Below are positions 11,661 through 21,041 of a stretch of DNA of 64,000 nt, one piece after another. The notes beneath the pieces were generated by a model, which was not told the DNA's origin, did no database searches, and saw only the letters and a program-made list of their open reading frames with translations. A program made the translations under genes and the position numbers. Position 1 is the stretch's first letter. Each line of letters begins with the position of its first letter. The stretch spans positions 1,426,001 to 1,490,000 of the forward strand of contig NZ_OBMJ01000001.1 of the NCBI RefSeq assembly GCF_900199205.1. The letters run 5' to 3'. The DNA comes from Streptomyces sp. 1331.2 (GTDB lineage: Bacteria; Actinomycetota; Actinomycetes; Streptomycetales; Streptomycetaceae).

Positions 11661-11690
11661 GCCGCCCACCCCGTGAACGGGATGGGCGGC
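11661..11690 (-). terminator. Terminator hairpin after the STAND gene
   Basis: GCCGCCCACCCCGT and ACGGGATGGGCGGC form a 14-bp stem with one mismatch and a GA loop, 46 bp beyond the STAND stop. It also separates that gene from the divergently facing dhb promoter region. Confidence 0.75.
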
Positions 11691-11735
11691 CGCGGACTCG
11701 TCCTCACTTCGGTGCTTCAGACCGGCGGACGCACC

Positions 11736-14700
11736 TCAGCTGGACGAGCCGCCATCGGCAAGCAACTCCGCCGAAGCGACCAGCACCTGTGCGAACGCGT
11801 CGACCGCTGCCTGGTCGAGGCGTTCGGTCGCGGCGGCGAGCAACGCGTCCCACCCCAGATGGAGCTCGTACGCCAGCAGATGTCCCTCACGGCGTGACGC
11901 CGGGCTGAAGCCGAGCAGCGAATCCAGTGCGGGAGCAGGAAACACGGCGGGCGCCTCGAAGACCGCTCGCTCCACCGCACCCGGGCCGAACCAGCTCTGA
12001 CCGAGCAACAGCCCCGGATCCACCAACCGCCCGAACCCCTCGCACCAGACGGCCACCTGGCCGACTAGCTCTCCGTCCCCGGTGGCCACCGGCGGCAGCT
12101 GCCACTCGGGCAGGTCCAGCGCCTCGCCGTCGGCCCGCAGCACGCGCACCGTCACGGGCACCAGCCGGCTCTTCTCCCCCAGGGAGCGCAGCGCCGCAGC
12201 GAACGCCGAGGCGAGGAAGAGGGACGAGGGTGCCTCCTGCCCGCCCAGGTGGTAGGCGGTGGCCCCGAGCAGGCCGTAGAGCCGGTGTGCGTCCTCCGGC
12301 GCCACCCGGGCGAGCGCCACGGCGTCGCGCCACGCGAAGTCGGACATCCGGTGCGGCCCGCCGACGCCCGACGGGGGCGGCGGGACGAGCCGCGGCCCGC
12401 CGCAAGCGCCGTCCTCGCCGGGATCGTCCACGAAGCCCTGCGCCTCGATCTCCAGGTAGCGGCGTGCGGTGAGCGCCAGCGGCACATTTCCCTGGCCGGC
12501 GGCCTCGAACAGCTCCAGGCTCTCCCGCATCAGGACCCCGCACTCCGCCGGGCCCTCCGCGTGCCCCACCAGGTGCCGGGTCAGGGCGAGGATCGCTCGC
12601 CGGTGGACGATGGGCGCCAGTGCATCGGGCCCGGCGTCGGTGTGCGCCTTCAGCAGGGCCTCGGCCCGGTCGATCACCGACTCCGCCGCCTGCAGGATCC
12701 ACGCCTCGACCGGCTGCCCCGCGTCGTGCCTGGCCTGACTCCCGACCATCAGGGCGTGGGCCGACTCGACCATCTGGTCGGTGTGGTGGCGCAGGACGGT
12801 GACCGCCACCCGTTCGGCCGGCTCCGGGATCCTGGCGGTCACGGCGAGCGCTTCCTCCAGCCGGCCCGTGGATGCACGGACGATGGCCTCCAGGAACTGC
12901 AACTGCACGCTCGCCACAGCCTCCCGCGGAGCGTCCTCCTTGGCCCGCTCGATGACCAGGGCCGCGTCCTCCCAGTTCTGGATCCAGATCAGCACCTGCG
13001 CCTGTTCCAACCGGACCCGCAGGACCGCCTCCGCCGACACGTCCAGCCGCCTCAGCGCGTCCTCGATCCGAACGTTGGCCAGGGCGACGCCGGAGAAGCG
13101 GTCCAGCGCCACGGCTGCGCGCATGTCGGCCGCGTACGCCAGCAGCAGGTGCTCCACGCCGTCCGCATCGAGCGTGCCCACGCCCTCCAGCAACTGCCAG
13201 CCGGTCCGCGCCGCGTCGGCGGCCTCCTCGAACCGGGTCTGGTTCAGGAAGCACTGGGCCAGGGCGGCGGTCGTCGCGGCCCGCCGGTAGACGGGGTCGT
13301 CCACCACGCCCTCGTCCGCCTGCTCGATCACCTCCAGCGCCTCGCGCTGCAGCCCCTCGCTGCGCACCAGGTCGCCGTGCACGTTCATGATCGCCCCTGC
13401 GACATTGCTGAGCACCGCGACGGTGTCGCTGTCCGCGAAGCCGCTGCTCCGCACCTGGCGCGCCACGTGGACGGCGTGCTCGATCAGCTTGGCGGCCTCG
13501 GACCACGACTCGTGCTTCTGGCAGTCCCGCAGCCCCGTCACCAGCTTCCGCTGGAACCGGTGCAGCATCATGTCCACCGCCTCGCCGTCCAGCAGGGCCC
13601 GGACGATCTCCTGGACGATGCGGTGGATCGCCAGCACGCCGTCCCGAGGGTCCACCAGCGAGAACCTGCGCAGCTCGGCCACCGCGCCGTAGACGGCCGA
13701 TCCGCCCGGCAGGTCCAGGGTCGCGAGGTGGAGCGGGATGAAGTCCGGAGCGAGCAGTGCACAGCGGGCCAGCACCTCGCCCGCGAGGTGGCGCCCCGAC
13801 GCCTCGGGCGAACTCAGTGCCTGGGCGAGCACCTTCCGTACGCTCAGGGCGACGGCCGCCGTCAGCGTCACACCGTGGCGGTAGTCCAGCGGGACGAAAC
13901 CCGGTTCGTCGAGCAACCGGGCCCTGAACCGGGCGAGTTCCGCGAGGTAGACGTCGACCGGGCACTGGGTCGCCGCGATGTAGCCGGTGGCCTGGGCGAT
14001 CGCGAGCGGGATGCCCTCCACCGCGTCGACCAGCGCGGCGACCTCGGTTCCGGTCGCCGCCTGCAGCCGCTCCCCGGCCCAGGCCGCGGCCTCGGCGGCG
14101 GTCATCCGCTCCACCACCAGCCCGCCCTCGGCGGCCGCCCAGGCCGAGTCCCGGGTGGTGATCAGCACGTGCGCGCCGTCGCAGTCCGGCAGCAGGCCGT
14201 TCAACTGCTCCCGACCGGCGACGTTGTCGTAGACGAGCAGGACCCTGGAGCGCAGGTGCGCCAGTCGTAGGCCGATCCGGGCGACGATCTCCGTCTCGTC
14301 GGCCGAGCCGGTCTCCTGCTCGTCCTCGGCGAGCAGGCGGCGGTAGGCGGCGAGGACGTCCTCCCGGGTGTCGGAGGGGATCCACCAGACGAACTCGTAG
14401 GCGCCCCGGGAGCGGTGGGCGTACAGCCGCGCGATGCTCGACTTGCCGATGCCGCCGAGCCCGGACATCACGACCCGAACCGCTCCGTCGTCGGGGTCCT
14501 GCCCGAACGGCCCGAGTTCCCCGGACACCCCGGACGACCCGGACGACCCGAACTTCCCTTCCAACGCGGCGAGTTCCCGTTCACGGCCGCGCACGCCCGC
14601 GGCCGAGGGGACGTCACGGAACAGCGCGCGTCCCCCAGCCGCCGGCCCGCCGGCCCCGGCTCGGGGCGCGGCCCGGCGCCCCCGGACGAGCCAGGGAAGC

Positions 14701-15329
14701 TCGTCCAGCCGGATCGTGCGCCGGTCGAGGCGGTGGTCCCCGGAGTACTGGAACAGCTTCACGAACAGAGCCTCGACGGTGCTGTCGACCTCGGCCGCCG
14801 CCAGCGGGACGGCGGACAGCCGCAGCAGTTCCAGCCGCGCCTGGTCGAGGATCTGCTCCCACGGGCCGGTCCGGGTCAGGATCTCCAGCCGTCGGAGCAG
14901 CGCGTGGTCCTCGGGCACGAGGGTGACCGAGGACGGCACCAGACCCCGGCACTCCGCCAGCCACCGCGCCGGATCCGGTACGGCGCGGGCCCGTTCCGCG
15001 ACCTCCCGCAGGGCCTTCCCGGAGGAGTGCACCGGCGCGTCCGAGAGGAACCGCAGCACCGCCGACCCGTCGGGGTCCGCCGCTCCCCACCGGCGGGCGA
15101 GCCTGAGCAGTTCCCCGCCCGACCACGTGCCCGGCTCGACCCGCGTCTTGGCCTGGGCGAGCAACAGCGGCCGGCCCTCGGCGTCACGGACCTCGAAGTC
15201 GATCGCCTCGTCCGCCCCTTCCACCCGGAAGGTGTCGGCCTCCGGGTACTGCTCCGGAACGCGGATCAACTGCAACAGGGCGCACGCCGTCTGGAACCCC
15301 ATGCCGCGCGCTGTATCGGTCCCGCCCAT
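11736..15329 (-). CDS. STAND/NB-ARC ATPase with nuclease-like N-terminus and TPR-like C-terminus
   Basis: A 1197-residue single-gene protein. Residues 8-64 read GMGFQTACALLQL, then IDFEV near 43-47 and LLLAQAK at 55-61, a spacing like the D...QxK core of PD-(D/E)xK/Cap4-type (DUF4297) nucleases. Residues about 285-600 form an NB-ARC-type NTPase: Walker A GLGGIGKSS near 290, Walker B RVLLVYDNV near 361, VLITTRDSAW near 385 (sensor) and GIPLAIAQATGYIA near 445. The remainder is helical and TPR-like. This effector-ATPase-sensor order is that of STAND proteins, including Avs-type antiphage proteins, in which a C-terminal sensor triggers oligomerisation and activates the effector. ATG 15329 follows a weak AAGGGGG. 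Neighbours are unrelated, so it acts alone. Nuclease assignment and defence role are inferred. Confidence 0.8.
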   Translation of the reverse strand: MGGTDTARGMGFQTACALLQLIRVPEQYPEADTFRVEGADEAIDFEVRDAEGRPLLLAQAKTRVEPGTWSGGELLRLARRWGAADPDGSAVLRFLSDAPVHSSGKALREVAERARAVPDPARWLAECRGLVPSSVTLVPEDHALLRRLEILTRTGPWEQILDQARLELLRLSAVPLAAAEVDSTVEALFVKLFQYSGDHRLDRRTIRLDELPWLVRGRRAAPRAGAGGPAAGGRALFRDVPSAAGVRGRERELAALEGKFGSSGSSGVSGELGPFGQDPDDGAVRVVMSGLGGIGKSSIARLYAHRSRGAYEFVWWIPSDTREDVLAAYRRLLAEDEQETGSADETEIVARIGLRLAHLRSRVLLVYDNVAGREQLNGLLPDCDGAHVLITTRDSAWAAAEGGLVVERMTAAEAAAWAGERLQAATGTEVAALVDAVEGIPLAIAQATGYIAATQCPVDVYLAELARFRARLLDEPGFVPLDYRHGVTLTAAVALSVRKVLAQALSSPEASGRHLAGEVLARCALLAPDFIPLHLATLDLPGGSAVYGAVAELRRFSLVDPRDGVLAIHRIVQEIVRALLDGEAVDMMLHRFQRKLVTGLRDCQKHESWSEAAKLIEHAVHVARQVRSSGFADSDTVAVLSNVAGAIMNVHGDLVRSEGLQREALEVIEQADEGVVDDPVYRRAATTAALAQCFLNQTRFEEAADAARTGWQLLEGVGTLDADGVEHLLLAYAADMRAAVALDRFSGVALANVRIEDALRRLDVSAEAVLRVRLEQAQVLIWIQNWEDAALVIERAKEDAPREAVASVQLQFLEAIVRASTGRLEEALAVTARIPEPAERVAVTVLRHHTDQMVESAHALMVGSQARHDAGQPVEAWILQAAESVIDRAEALLKAHTDAGPDALAPIVHRRAILALTRHLVGHAEGPAECGVLMRESLELFEAAGQGNVPLALTARRYLEIEAQGFVDDPGEDGACGGPRLVPPPPSGVGGPHRMSDFAWRDAVALARVAPEDAHRLYGLLGATAYHLGGQEAPSSLFLASAFAAALRSLGEKSRLVPVTVRVLRADGEALDLPEWQLPPVATGDGELVGQVAVWCEGFGRLVDPGLLLGQSWFGPGAVERAVFEAPAVFPAPALDSLLGFSPASRREGHLLAYELHLGWDALLAAATERLDQAAVDAFAQVLVASAELLADGGSSS

Positions 15330-15485
15330 GTACCACCGCCCCCTTCAGGTCACGCACAGCATGGCAGGTCTCACCGACAGTCGCCCCGAGCCGCAGCGGG
15401 GACAGCGTCGGTCGAGGCCGCCGGCTGTCCGCCCGGCCGAGCGCCCAACTGCCCAACCGTGAGGCTGGGTCACGGGACGGCAGGG

Positions 15486-16640
15486 TCACGGCGTGGCGGC
15501 GGGGGCCTTCGGTGCCGGGGAGAGGCCTGCGCAGCCGCGCAGGCCGTCGCGGCGCTTGAGGGCGGCCTCGGCGGTGGCGCCGGTGACGGGCTCCGGGATG
15601 CCCTTGTCGTCGATGGCGGCCGGGGCGAAGGCCTCGCCGGTGACCTTGCCGTCGGCGGTGAGGGTGAGGGTGGTGACGCCGGTGTCGTTGGAGTTCGGGT
15701 AGTCGGAGGTGCCGTACCAGAGGAAGTTGCCGAAGCCGTAGCCGACGTAGGTGTTGCCGAGCATGCCCGAGCCGACCATGGTGTGCGCGTGCGTGCCGAC
15801 CACGGCGGTCGCGCCGGCGGTGGCGAGCTTCTTGGCGATGGTGGTCTGTGCGGCGGTCGGGCAGGCCTTGCCCTCCTCGCCCCAGTGCAGGTAGACGAGG
15901 ACGACCGGGGCCTGCTGCTTCGCCGTCTCCACCGCCTTGACCAGCGCCGGGACGTCCAGCGCCGAGGCGATGCCCGGCTTGTTCGCGCCCGCCCGCCACT
16001 TCTGGTTGGTGAGGTCCTCGACCTGGCTGGCGGCGACCACGGCGACCTTCACCCCGCGCACGGTGGTGACGTACGGGGCGTACGCCTCCTTGGCGTTGCG
16101 CCCGACGCCGACGACCGGGATCGGCGAGGAGTCCTTGGCGGCGAGGGTGTCGGTGAGGCCGTCGGCGCCGAAGTCGACCGCGTGGTTGTTGGCCATCGAG
16201 ACGACGTCGACGCCCGACTCCTTGAGCACCGAGAGCGCCTTGGGCGCGGTGCGGAAGGTGTACAGCTTGGGCTCGGGGGCGCCGCGCCCGGTGATCGCGG
16301 TCTCCAGGTTGAGGACGGAGAGGTCGGCGTCGGCGAGGGTGGCGGAGATCGGGCCGAGGGCCGGCTCGGGCGACTGGACGGCCAGCCGGGCCTCGGTGCG
16401 GCCCTCGAAGTGGACGTCACCGGCGAAGGCGACGGTGACGGTGCCGTCGGGCCGGGGAGCGGCCTTCTTGCTCGGGGCCGTGCCGGTGGAGGGGGTGCCC
16501 GGGGTGGCGGCGGCGGAGGTCGGCGCCGGGATCGGGGCGGGCGCGGCGCCGGCCGGGGCCGGATCGGGGTCGTCGGGGCCGCAGGCGGTGACGGCGGTCA
16601 GTCCGACGAGCAGGGCGACGGTGGCCGCGGCACGGCGCAT
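15486..16640 (-). CDS. CapA/PgsA-like metallophosphoesterase-fold lipoprotein
   Basis: The 384-residue protein starts at ATG 16640 with a lipoprotein signal: hydrophobic residues 5-18 and lipobox TAVTAC, Cys20. A Pro/Ala/Thr-rich linker follows to residue 65. The CapA-type domain shows VAFAGDVHFEG, LNLETAITG, SMANNHAVDFG, LHWGEEGKACPT, VVGTHAHTMVG and YGFGNFLWYG. CapA/PgsA proteins are linked to poly-gamma-glutamate synthesis, but many actinobacterial paralogues are isolated surface proteins of unknown role; no capB/capC neighbours are present here. An upstream in-frame extension exists but lacks the signal peptide. Confidence 0.9.
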   Translation of the reverse strand: MRRAAATVALLVGLTAVTACGPDDPDPAPAGAAPAPIPAPTSAAATPGTPSTGTAPSKKAAPRPDGTVTVAFAGDVHFEGRTEARLAVQSPEPALGPISATLADADLSVLNLETAITGRGAPEPKLYTFRTAPKALSVLKESGVDVVSMANNHAVDFGADGLTDTLAAKDSSPIPVVGVGRNAKEAYAPYVTTVRGVKVAVVAASQVEDLTNQKWRAGANKPGIASALDVPALVKAVETAKQQAPVVLVYLHWGEEGKACPTAAQTTIAKKLATAGATAVVGTHAHTMVGSGMLGNTYVGYGFGNFLWYGTSDYPNSNDTGVTTLTLTADGKVTGEAFAPAAIDDKGIPEPVTGATAEAALKRRDGLRGCAGLSPAPKAPAATP

Positions 16641-16891
16641 GAGTGGTTCCCCCGAGGACAGTGCAAGAACGGTCAGCCTACGCCACCGGATCACCACACT
16701 TCGGGCCCGGACCCGCAACATTCCGGACACGGAACGGCACCGGCGGCCCCTCCCCTGGCCCACCCGTCCCAATCTCCCCGCCCGACCCGGCCGCCGTGTC
16801 CCTGGCGCGGCGGCCGGGAGCGCGCGCAGCGTGGTGGTACGGGGAACCCGTGGGGAACCCGTCCCGTGCCGGGGTCCGGAGGTGTGACGTG

Positions 16892-17776
16892 ATGGGCAGC
16901 AGCAATGCGGGCAGCGGGTCGAACGCGGCCAGCGGGTCGGCAGACGCCCCGGGTGGCATTCCGACCGCCGAACCGGCCGGCAGCCCGGAGGGCGCCCGGC
17001 GCTCCCCCGGCCCGGAGCGCCGGATCGTGGTCGGCATCGACGGCTCCGCGCCCTCGAAGGCCGCCCTGCGCTGGGCGGTCGGACAGGCCGTCCTGACCGG
17101 GGCGGCGGTGCACGCGGTGGCGGCCTGGGAGTACCCGTCGCTGTACGGCTGGTTCGCGCCGATGGTGGACGACGGCTTCGAGCAGACCGCCCGCCGCACG
17201 CTGAGCGCCGAGATCAACGAGGTCCTGGGCCCGGAGCGCCCGGTGGAGGTCCGGGAGAGCCTGGTGCTCGGCCACGCCGCCGACGTGCTGCTGGAGGCCG
17301 CCGAGGACGCGGACCTGCTGGTGCTGGGCAGCCGCGGCCGGGGCACCTTCGCCCGGACGCTGCTGGGCTCGGTCAGCGCCCGCTGCGCGGTGCACGGGAG
17401 TTGCCCGGTGGTGATCGTCCGCTCCGACGGGACGGCCACCGCACCGCACCGGCCCACGGCTTCGCCGGCCACGGCTGCGGCGGACGAGGCTGCGAAGGCG
17501 GCCGGGGCAGCCGGCGCGGCCGAACCGGTGGTCCGCACCAAGGACTGGCAGCTCAGCCTGCACGTGGTCGAGGACCGGGACACCACCCGGGTGCACGCCG
17601 TCCTGGACGCCGACGGCACCGTGCTGCACAGCGACGCCCGCTCCCGCCGCAACCCCCGCGACACCCCGGCCCCGCAGGTCGGCGACGAGTTCGCGGTCGG
17701 CCGCGCCCTGGTGGACCTCGGCCACCAGCTGCTGCGCGCCGGCATGCACGACGCCACCGACCGTACGGACGAGTGA
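16892..17776 (+). CDS. Universal stress protein fused to a DUF1876 domain
   Basis: The 294-residue protein starts at ATG 16892 with GGAGG upstream. After a Ser/Gly/Ala linker, residues about 47-190 are a UspA domain: IVVGIDGSAPSKAAL, WAVGQA, then the ATP-binding GSRGRGTFARTLLGSVS and CPVVIV. A second Ala-rich linker leads to residues about 212-287, TKDWQLSLHVVEDRDTTRVHA onward, which resemble the small actinobacterial DUF1876 family. Usp domains bind ATP and respond to stress or hypoxia. DUF1876 is usually a separate protein of about 90 residues, so this is an apparent fusion. Transcribed with the downstream M48 gene, 69 bp away. Confidence 0.88.
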   Translation: MGSSNAGSGSNAASGSADAPGGIPTAEPAGSPEGARRSPGPERRIVVGIDGSAPSKAALRWAVGQAVLTGAAVHAVAAWEYPSLYGWFAPMVDDGFEQTARRTLSAEINEVLGPERPVEVRESLVLGHAADVLLEAAEDADLLVLGSRGRGTFARTLLGSVSARCAVHGSCPVVIVRSDGTATAPHRPTASPATAAADEAAKAAGAAGAAEPVVRTKDWQLSLHVVEDRDTTRVHAVLDADGTVLHSDARSRRNPRDTPAPQVGDEFAVGRALVDLGHQLLRAGMHDATDRTDE

Positions 17777-17845
17777 GCAGCGCCCGGCCGGGTACGCCAT
17801 GCTGAACCGCGACGCCGTCCCGACCGGAGGAGCCGCATCCCGCCC

Positions 17846-19138
17846 ATGGACACCACCCCCGGCCCCCAGCCCGCCCAGGACCCCGGCCCCGTCCCCGACG
17901 TCGGGCCTGACTCGGATGCCGCCCCGACCCCGGACGCCGCCCCCGGTTTCACCGCCGCCGAGCGCGCCCGGGGCCGGGCGCTGCGCCGGGAGCAGCTGCC
18001 GTGGGTGCTGGGCGCCCGGCTGGCGGGCCTGGCGCTGACCGTACTGCTCGGTTTCACCCCCGTCGGCGCCGCGCTGGTCACCGCCACCGGCCGCTGGTTC
18101 GGCGGCTCCCGGACCGCCACCGTCCTGGCCGGCGCGGCGGCCCTGCTGGTTCTCGGGCAGGCGCTGCAGTTGCCGTTCGGCGCCCGGGTGCGGGCCGTCC
18201 GAGCCCGGTACGGGCTGGTGACCCAGGGGTGGGCCGGCTGGGCGCTGGACGCGCTGCGCGGCCTCGTGCTGACCCTGGGCCTGGTGCTGCCGCTCGTCCT
18301 TGGGCTGTTCGCGCTGACCGCCTGGTCGCCGCAGCGCTGGTGGCTGCCGGCGTCGGGTGCGGCGGCTCTGCTGACGGCCGCCCTCTCCTTCCTCTACCCC
18401 CTGCTGGTCGAGCCGGTGTTCAACCGCTTCGCCCCGATGCCGCCGGGCGAGCTGCGCAGCGCGCTGCTGGCGCTGGCCGAGCGGGACGGCGTCCGGGTGC
18501 GGGAGGTCCTGGTGGCGGACGCCTCGCGCCGCACCACCGCGCTCAACGCGTACGTCTCCGGGCTGGGCGCGACGCGCCGGATCGTCGCGTACGACACGCT
18601 GCTGACCACCGCCGAGCCGCGCGAGGTGGAGCTGGTGGTCGCGCACGAGCTGGGCCACGTCAAGCACCGGGACGTGCCGGTCGGCACCGCGCTGGGCGCG
18701 GTCGGGGCGGCCGTGGCGGTGGCCGTGCTCGGGCTGCTGGCCGCCTGGCGGCCGCTGCTGGACGCCGCCGGGGCGACGGACGCGGCGGATCCCCGGGCGC
18801 TGCCGCTGCTGGCGGCGCTCGGCGCGCTGCTGGGCGCGCTGTCGGGGCCGGCGCAGTGCGCGGTGAGCCGCCGGATCGAGGCCAGGGCGGACCGGCACGC
18901 ACTCGAACTGACCGGGGACGTCGAGCAGTTCGTGGCGATGCAGCGCAGACTGGCACTGGCGAACGTCTCCGATGTCGACCCGCCGAGGGTGCTTGAGCTA
19001 CTGTTCGCCACTCACCCGAGTGCGACCCGCCGGATCGCCGCCGCCCGCGCCTGGCAGGCCGCCCGGTCCGCGCAGGCTCCGGGGGCCGGACCGGCGCCGG
19101 AGCGCCGCGCGACCCGCCCCGGCAAATCCGTTGTATAG
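17846..19138 (+). CDS. M48-family membrane metallopeptidase
   Basis: The 430-residue protein has several membrane segments (residues about 55-75, 90-110, 130-160, 165-190 and 290-325) and the zinc motif AHELGH with HExxH near residue 268, followed by EARADRHALELTG near 350 supplying the third ligand Glu. This is the Ste24/CAAX-protease-like M48 architecture, active at the membrane. ATG 17846 follows GGAGGAG at 14 bases. The stop codon lies inside the palindrome before marR. Substrate unknown. Confidence 0.93.
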   Translation: MDTTPGPQPAQDPGPVPDVGPDSDAAPTPDAAPGFTAAERARGRALRREQLPWVLGARLAGLALTVLLGFTPVGAALVTATGRWFGGSRTATVLAGAAALLVLGQALQLPFGARVRAVRARYGLVTQGWAGWALDALRGLVLTLGLVLPLVLGLFALTAWSPQRWWLPASGAAALLTAALSFLYPLLVEPVFNRFAPMPPGELRSALLALAERDGVRVREVLVADASRRTTALNAYVSGLGATRRIVAYDTLLTTAEPREVELVVAHELGHVKHRDVPVGTALGAVGAAVAVAVLGLLAAWRPLLDAAGATDAADPRALPLLAALGALLGALSGPAQCAVSRRIEARADRHALELTGDVEQFVAMQRRLALANVSDVDPPRVLELLFATHPSATRRIAAARAWQAARSAQAPGAGPAPERRATRPGKSVV

Positions 19139-19146
19139 TGCAACAA
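19131..19146. promoter_or_regulatory. Probable MarR autoregulatory operator
   Basis: TTGTATAGTGCAACAA is an AT-rich near-palindrome (TTGT...ACAA half-sites) 22 bp upstream of the marR start, standing out in a GC-rich background. MarR proteins typically bind 16-20 bp palindromes of this kind. It overlaps the stop codon of the M48 gene. Confidence 0.7.
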
Positions 19147-19168
19147 ATCTCGGAGAGATAGGAACGCC

Positions 19169-19591
19169 GTGCCCGGCCGCCAGTCGTCCATCGACACCAT
19201 CCAGCGCGAACTGACCGCCTTCGCCCGCCGAGCCCGGCACAAGGCCTCCCAGCTGCACCCCGACCTGTCCCTGGTCACCTACAGCATCCTCGACCTGCTC
19301 ACCGAGCGCGGCGGCTGCCGGGCCGCCGACGTGGCCGCGCACTTCATGCTCGACAAGTCCACCGTCAGCCGCCAGGTCACCGCCCTGGAAAAGCTCGGCC
19401 TGCTGGCCCGCGAGGCCGACCCGGACGACCAGCGCGGCCAGATCCTGCGCGCCACCGAGGCCGGACTGGCCCTGCTGCGGGACGCCAACGAGCAGCGCCG
19501 GCTGGCCTTCACCGAGCGCTTCACCGACTGGTCCGACGAGGACGTCGCCCGCTTCGCCGCCTACCTGGCCCGCTACGGCGAAGAAGGCTGA
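19169..19591 (+). CDS. MarR-family transcriptional regulator
   Basis: The 140-residue protein has the MarR winged helix: YSILDLLTERGGCRAADVAAHF, recognition helix DKSTVSRQVTALEKLGLL (residues about 64-81) and wing READPDDQRGQILRATEAG. GTG 19169 follows GGAGAGATAGGAA. The TTGT/ACAA palindrome in front suggests autorepression. The regulated genes may include the flanking M48 and phosphatase genes, as no transporter or enzyme is divergent from it. Ligand unknown. Confidence 0.95.
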   Translation: MPGRQSSIDTIQRELTAFARRARHKASQLHPDLSLVTYSILDLLTERGGCRAADVAAHFMLDKSTVSRQVTALEKLGLLAREADPDDQRGQILRATEAGLALLRDANEQRRLAFTERFTDWSDEDVARFAAYLARYGEEG

Positions 19592-19665
19592 ACCGCGAGA
19601 CGGCCGAACCGGCGAGGACGGCCGAACGGGAGAAGCGCCGAACGGGCGGAACACCGAACCGGGGC
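19587..19665. repeat. Degenerate 16-18 bp tandem repeat after the marR stop
   Basis: Four imperfect units sharing GCCGAAC(C/G)GG run from the marR stop codon almost to the start of the phosphatase gene. The array is noncoding. Confidence 0.6.
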
Positions 19666-19684
19666 CGCCCGCCGAGTCCTCGGG

Positions 19685-21022
19685 GTGCGCCCCGGCGCCC
19701 CCACGGTGTACAGAGGAGAGGTGCCCCTCCGGCAGCGTCCCCGTGCGCCGCGCCCGCAACACGCGCCGCACTCCCCCGGCCCCCGCCGCGCCCGGCGTCC
19801 CGACCGCCGGGTGCTGATGGTGCTCACGCTCGCGCTGATCGCGGCGATCACCGTCGTCGACATCCTGTCCCCGCCGGACATCCACCTCGGTCCGCTGCTG
19901 ATCGTCGCCCCCGCCCTGACCGCCTCCTTCGCCGGCCCGCGGGCCACCGCCGGGGTCGCCCTGCTCGCGCTCGCCGCGCTGACCGTCATCGGCCTCACCC
20001 GGGACGGCCTCACCACCGCCAACCACCAGACCCAGCTCGGCGCGCAGCTCGCCGTCTCCGCACTGATCGTCGGCCTGCGGGTGCTGCGCCAGCGGCACGA
20101 ACGCGAACTGGCCCGGGTCCGGTCGGTGTCCGAGGCCGCCCAGCGGGTCCTGCTGCGCCCGCTGCCGGAGCTGATCGGGCCGCTGCACCTGGCCTCCGTC
20201 TACCTGGCCGCCGAGGCCGAGGCGCAGGTCGGCGGCGACCTGTACGCGGCCGCCCGCACCGCCACCGGTACCCGGCTGCTGGTCGGCGACGTGCGCGGCA
20301 AGGGCCTGTCCTCGCTCGGAGACGCCGCCCTGCTGCTCGGCGCCTTCCGCGCCGCCGCCCACCTGCACGCCGAGCTGCCCGACCTGGCCGCCTACCTGGA
20401 CGGCAGCGTCAGCTGGGACCTCGCCCAGCTCGCCGAACAGTCCCGGCAGGCACGGCAGGCACGAGAGGCCCGACAGGCACGAGAGGCCCGGCAGGCAAGG
20501 CTTTCCCGGCCGGCCGGGCAGCCGCGGCGTGCCCGGCCCCGCCCACCCGCCGGAGACTTCCCCGACGAGAGCGGTGAGGCCGGCGAGTCCTTCATCACCG
20601 CCGTCCTGCTCGACATCCCCGACGACGGCTCGCCGGTCCGCCTGATCGACTGCGGCCACCCGCCCCCGCTGCTGCTGCGCCCCGAGGGCGTCAGCACCCT
20701 CGCCGCCCACCGGCCCGCCCCACCGCTGGGGCTCGGCGAGCTCGCCCCGGTGCGGTACGAGGTGGAGACCTTCCCGTTCCGCCCCGGCGACCGGCTGCTC
20801 ATCTACACCGACGGCGTGATCGAGGCCCGGGACGCCCAGCGGCGCTTCTACCCGCTCATCGAACGCGTCACCGCCTGGCGCGCCGACCGCCCCACCGCCC
20901 TGCTCCACCGTCTCCGCCGCGACCTGCTCGCCCACGTCGGCGGCCGGCTGGACGACGACGCGGCCATGGTCGTGGTCGAACGGCTCCCGGACGACGGACC
21001 GTCCGGGAGCCCCCGTTCCTGA
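19685..21022 (+). CDS. Membrane-anchored SpoIIE/PP2C-type serine phosphatase
   Basis: The 445-residue protein has three membrane segments within residues 45-140, then a coiled linker and a SpoIIE-type phosphatase domain: AEAQVGGDLYAAAR, LLVGDVRGKGLSSLGDAALLLGAF, LIDCGHPPPLLL, GDRLLIYTDGVIEARD and the C-terminal LDDDAAMVVVER with the metal Asp residues. Such enzymes dephosphorylate anti-sigma-factor antagonists in streptomycetes. A repeat of Gln-Ala-Arg-Glu-Ala-Arg type (about residues 255-275) is inserted in the catalytic domain, another in-frame minisatellite. The start is uncertain: GTG 19685, GTG 19721 and ATG 19817 are in frame; only the last would remove the cytoplasmic N-terminus. Confidence 0.92.
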   Translation: MRPGAPTVYRGEVPLRQRPRAPRPQHAPHSPGPRRARRPDRRVLMVLTLALIAAITVVDILSPPDIHLGPLLIVAPALTASFAGPRATAGVALLALAALTVIGLTRDGLTTANHQTQLGAQLAVSALIVGLRVLRQRHERELARVRSVSEAAQRVLLRPLPELIGPLHLASVYLAAEAEAQVGGDLYAAARTATGTRLLVGDVRGKGLSSLGDAALLLGAFRAAAHLHAELPDLAAYLDGSVSWDLAQLAEQSRQARQAREARQAREARQARLSRPAGQPRRARPRPPAGDFPDESGEAGESFITAVLLDIPDDGSPVRLIDCGHPPPLLLRPEGVSTLAAHRPAPPLGLGELAPVRYEVETFPFRPGDRLLIYTDGVIEARDAQRRFYPLIERVTAWRADRPTALLHRLRRDLLAHVGGRLDDDAAMVVVERLPDDGPSGSPRS

Positions 21023-21041
21023 ACCGGTGCTCGCCGGCGCC

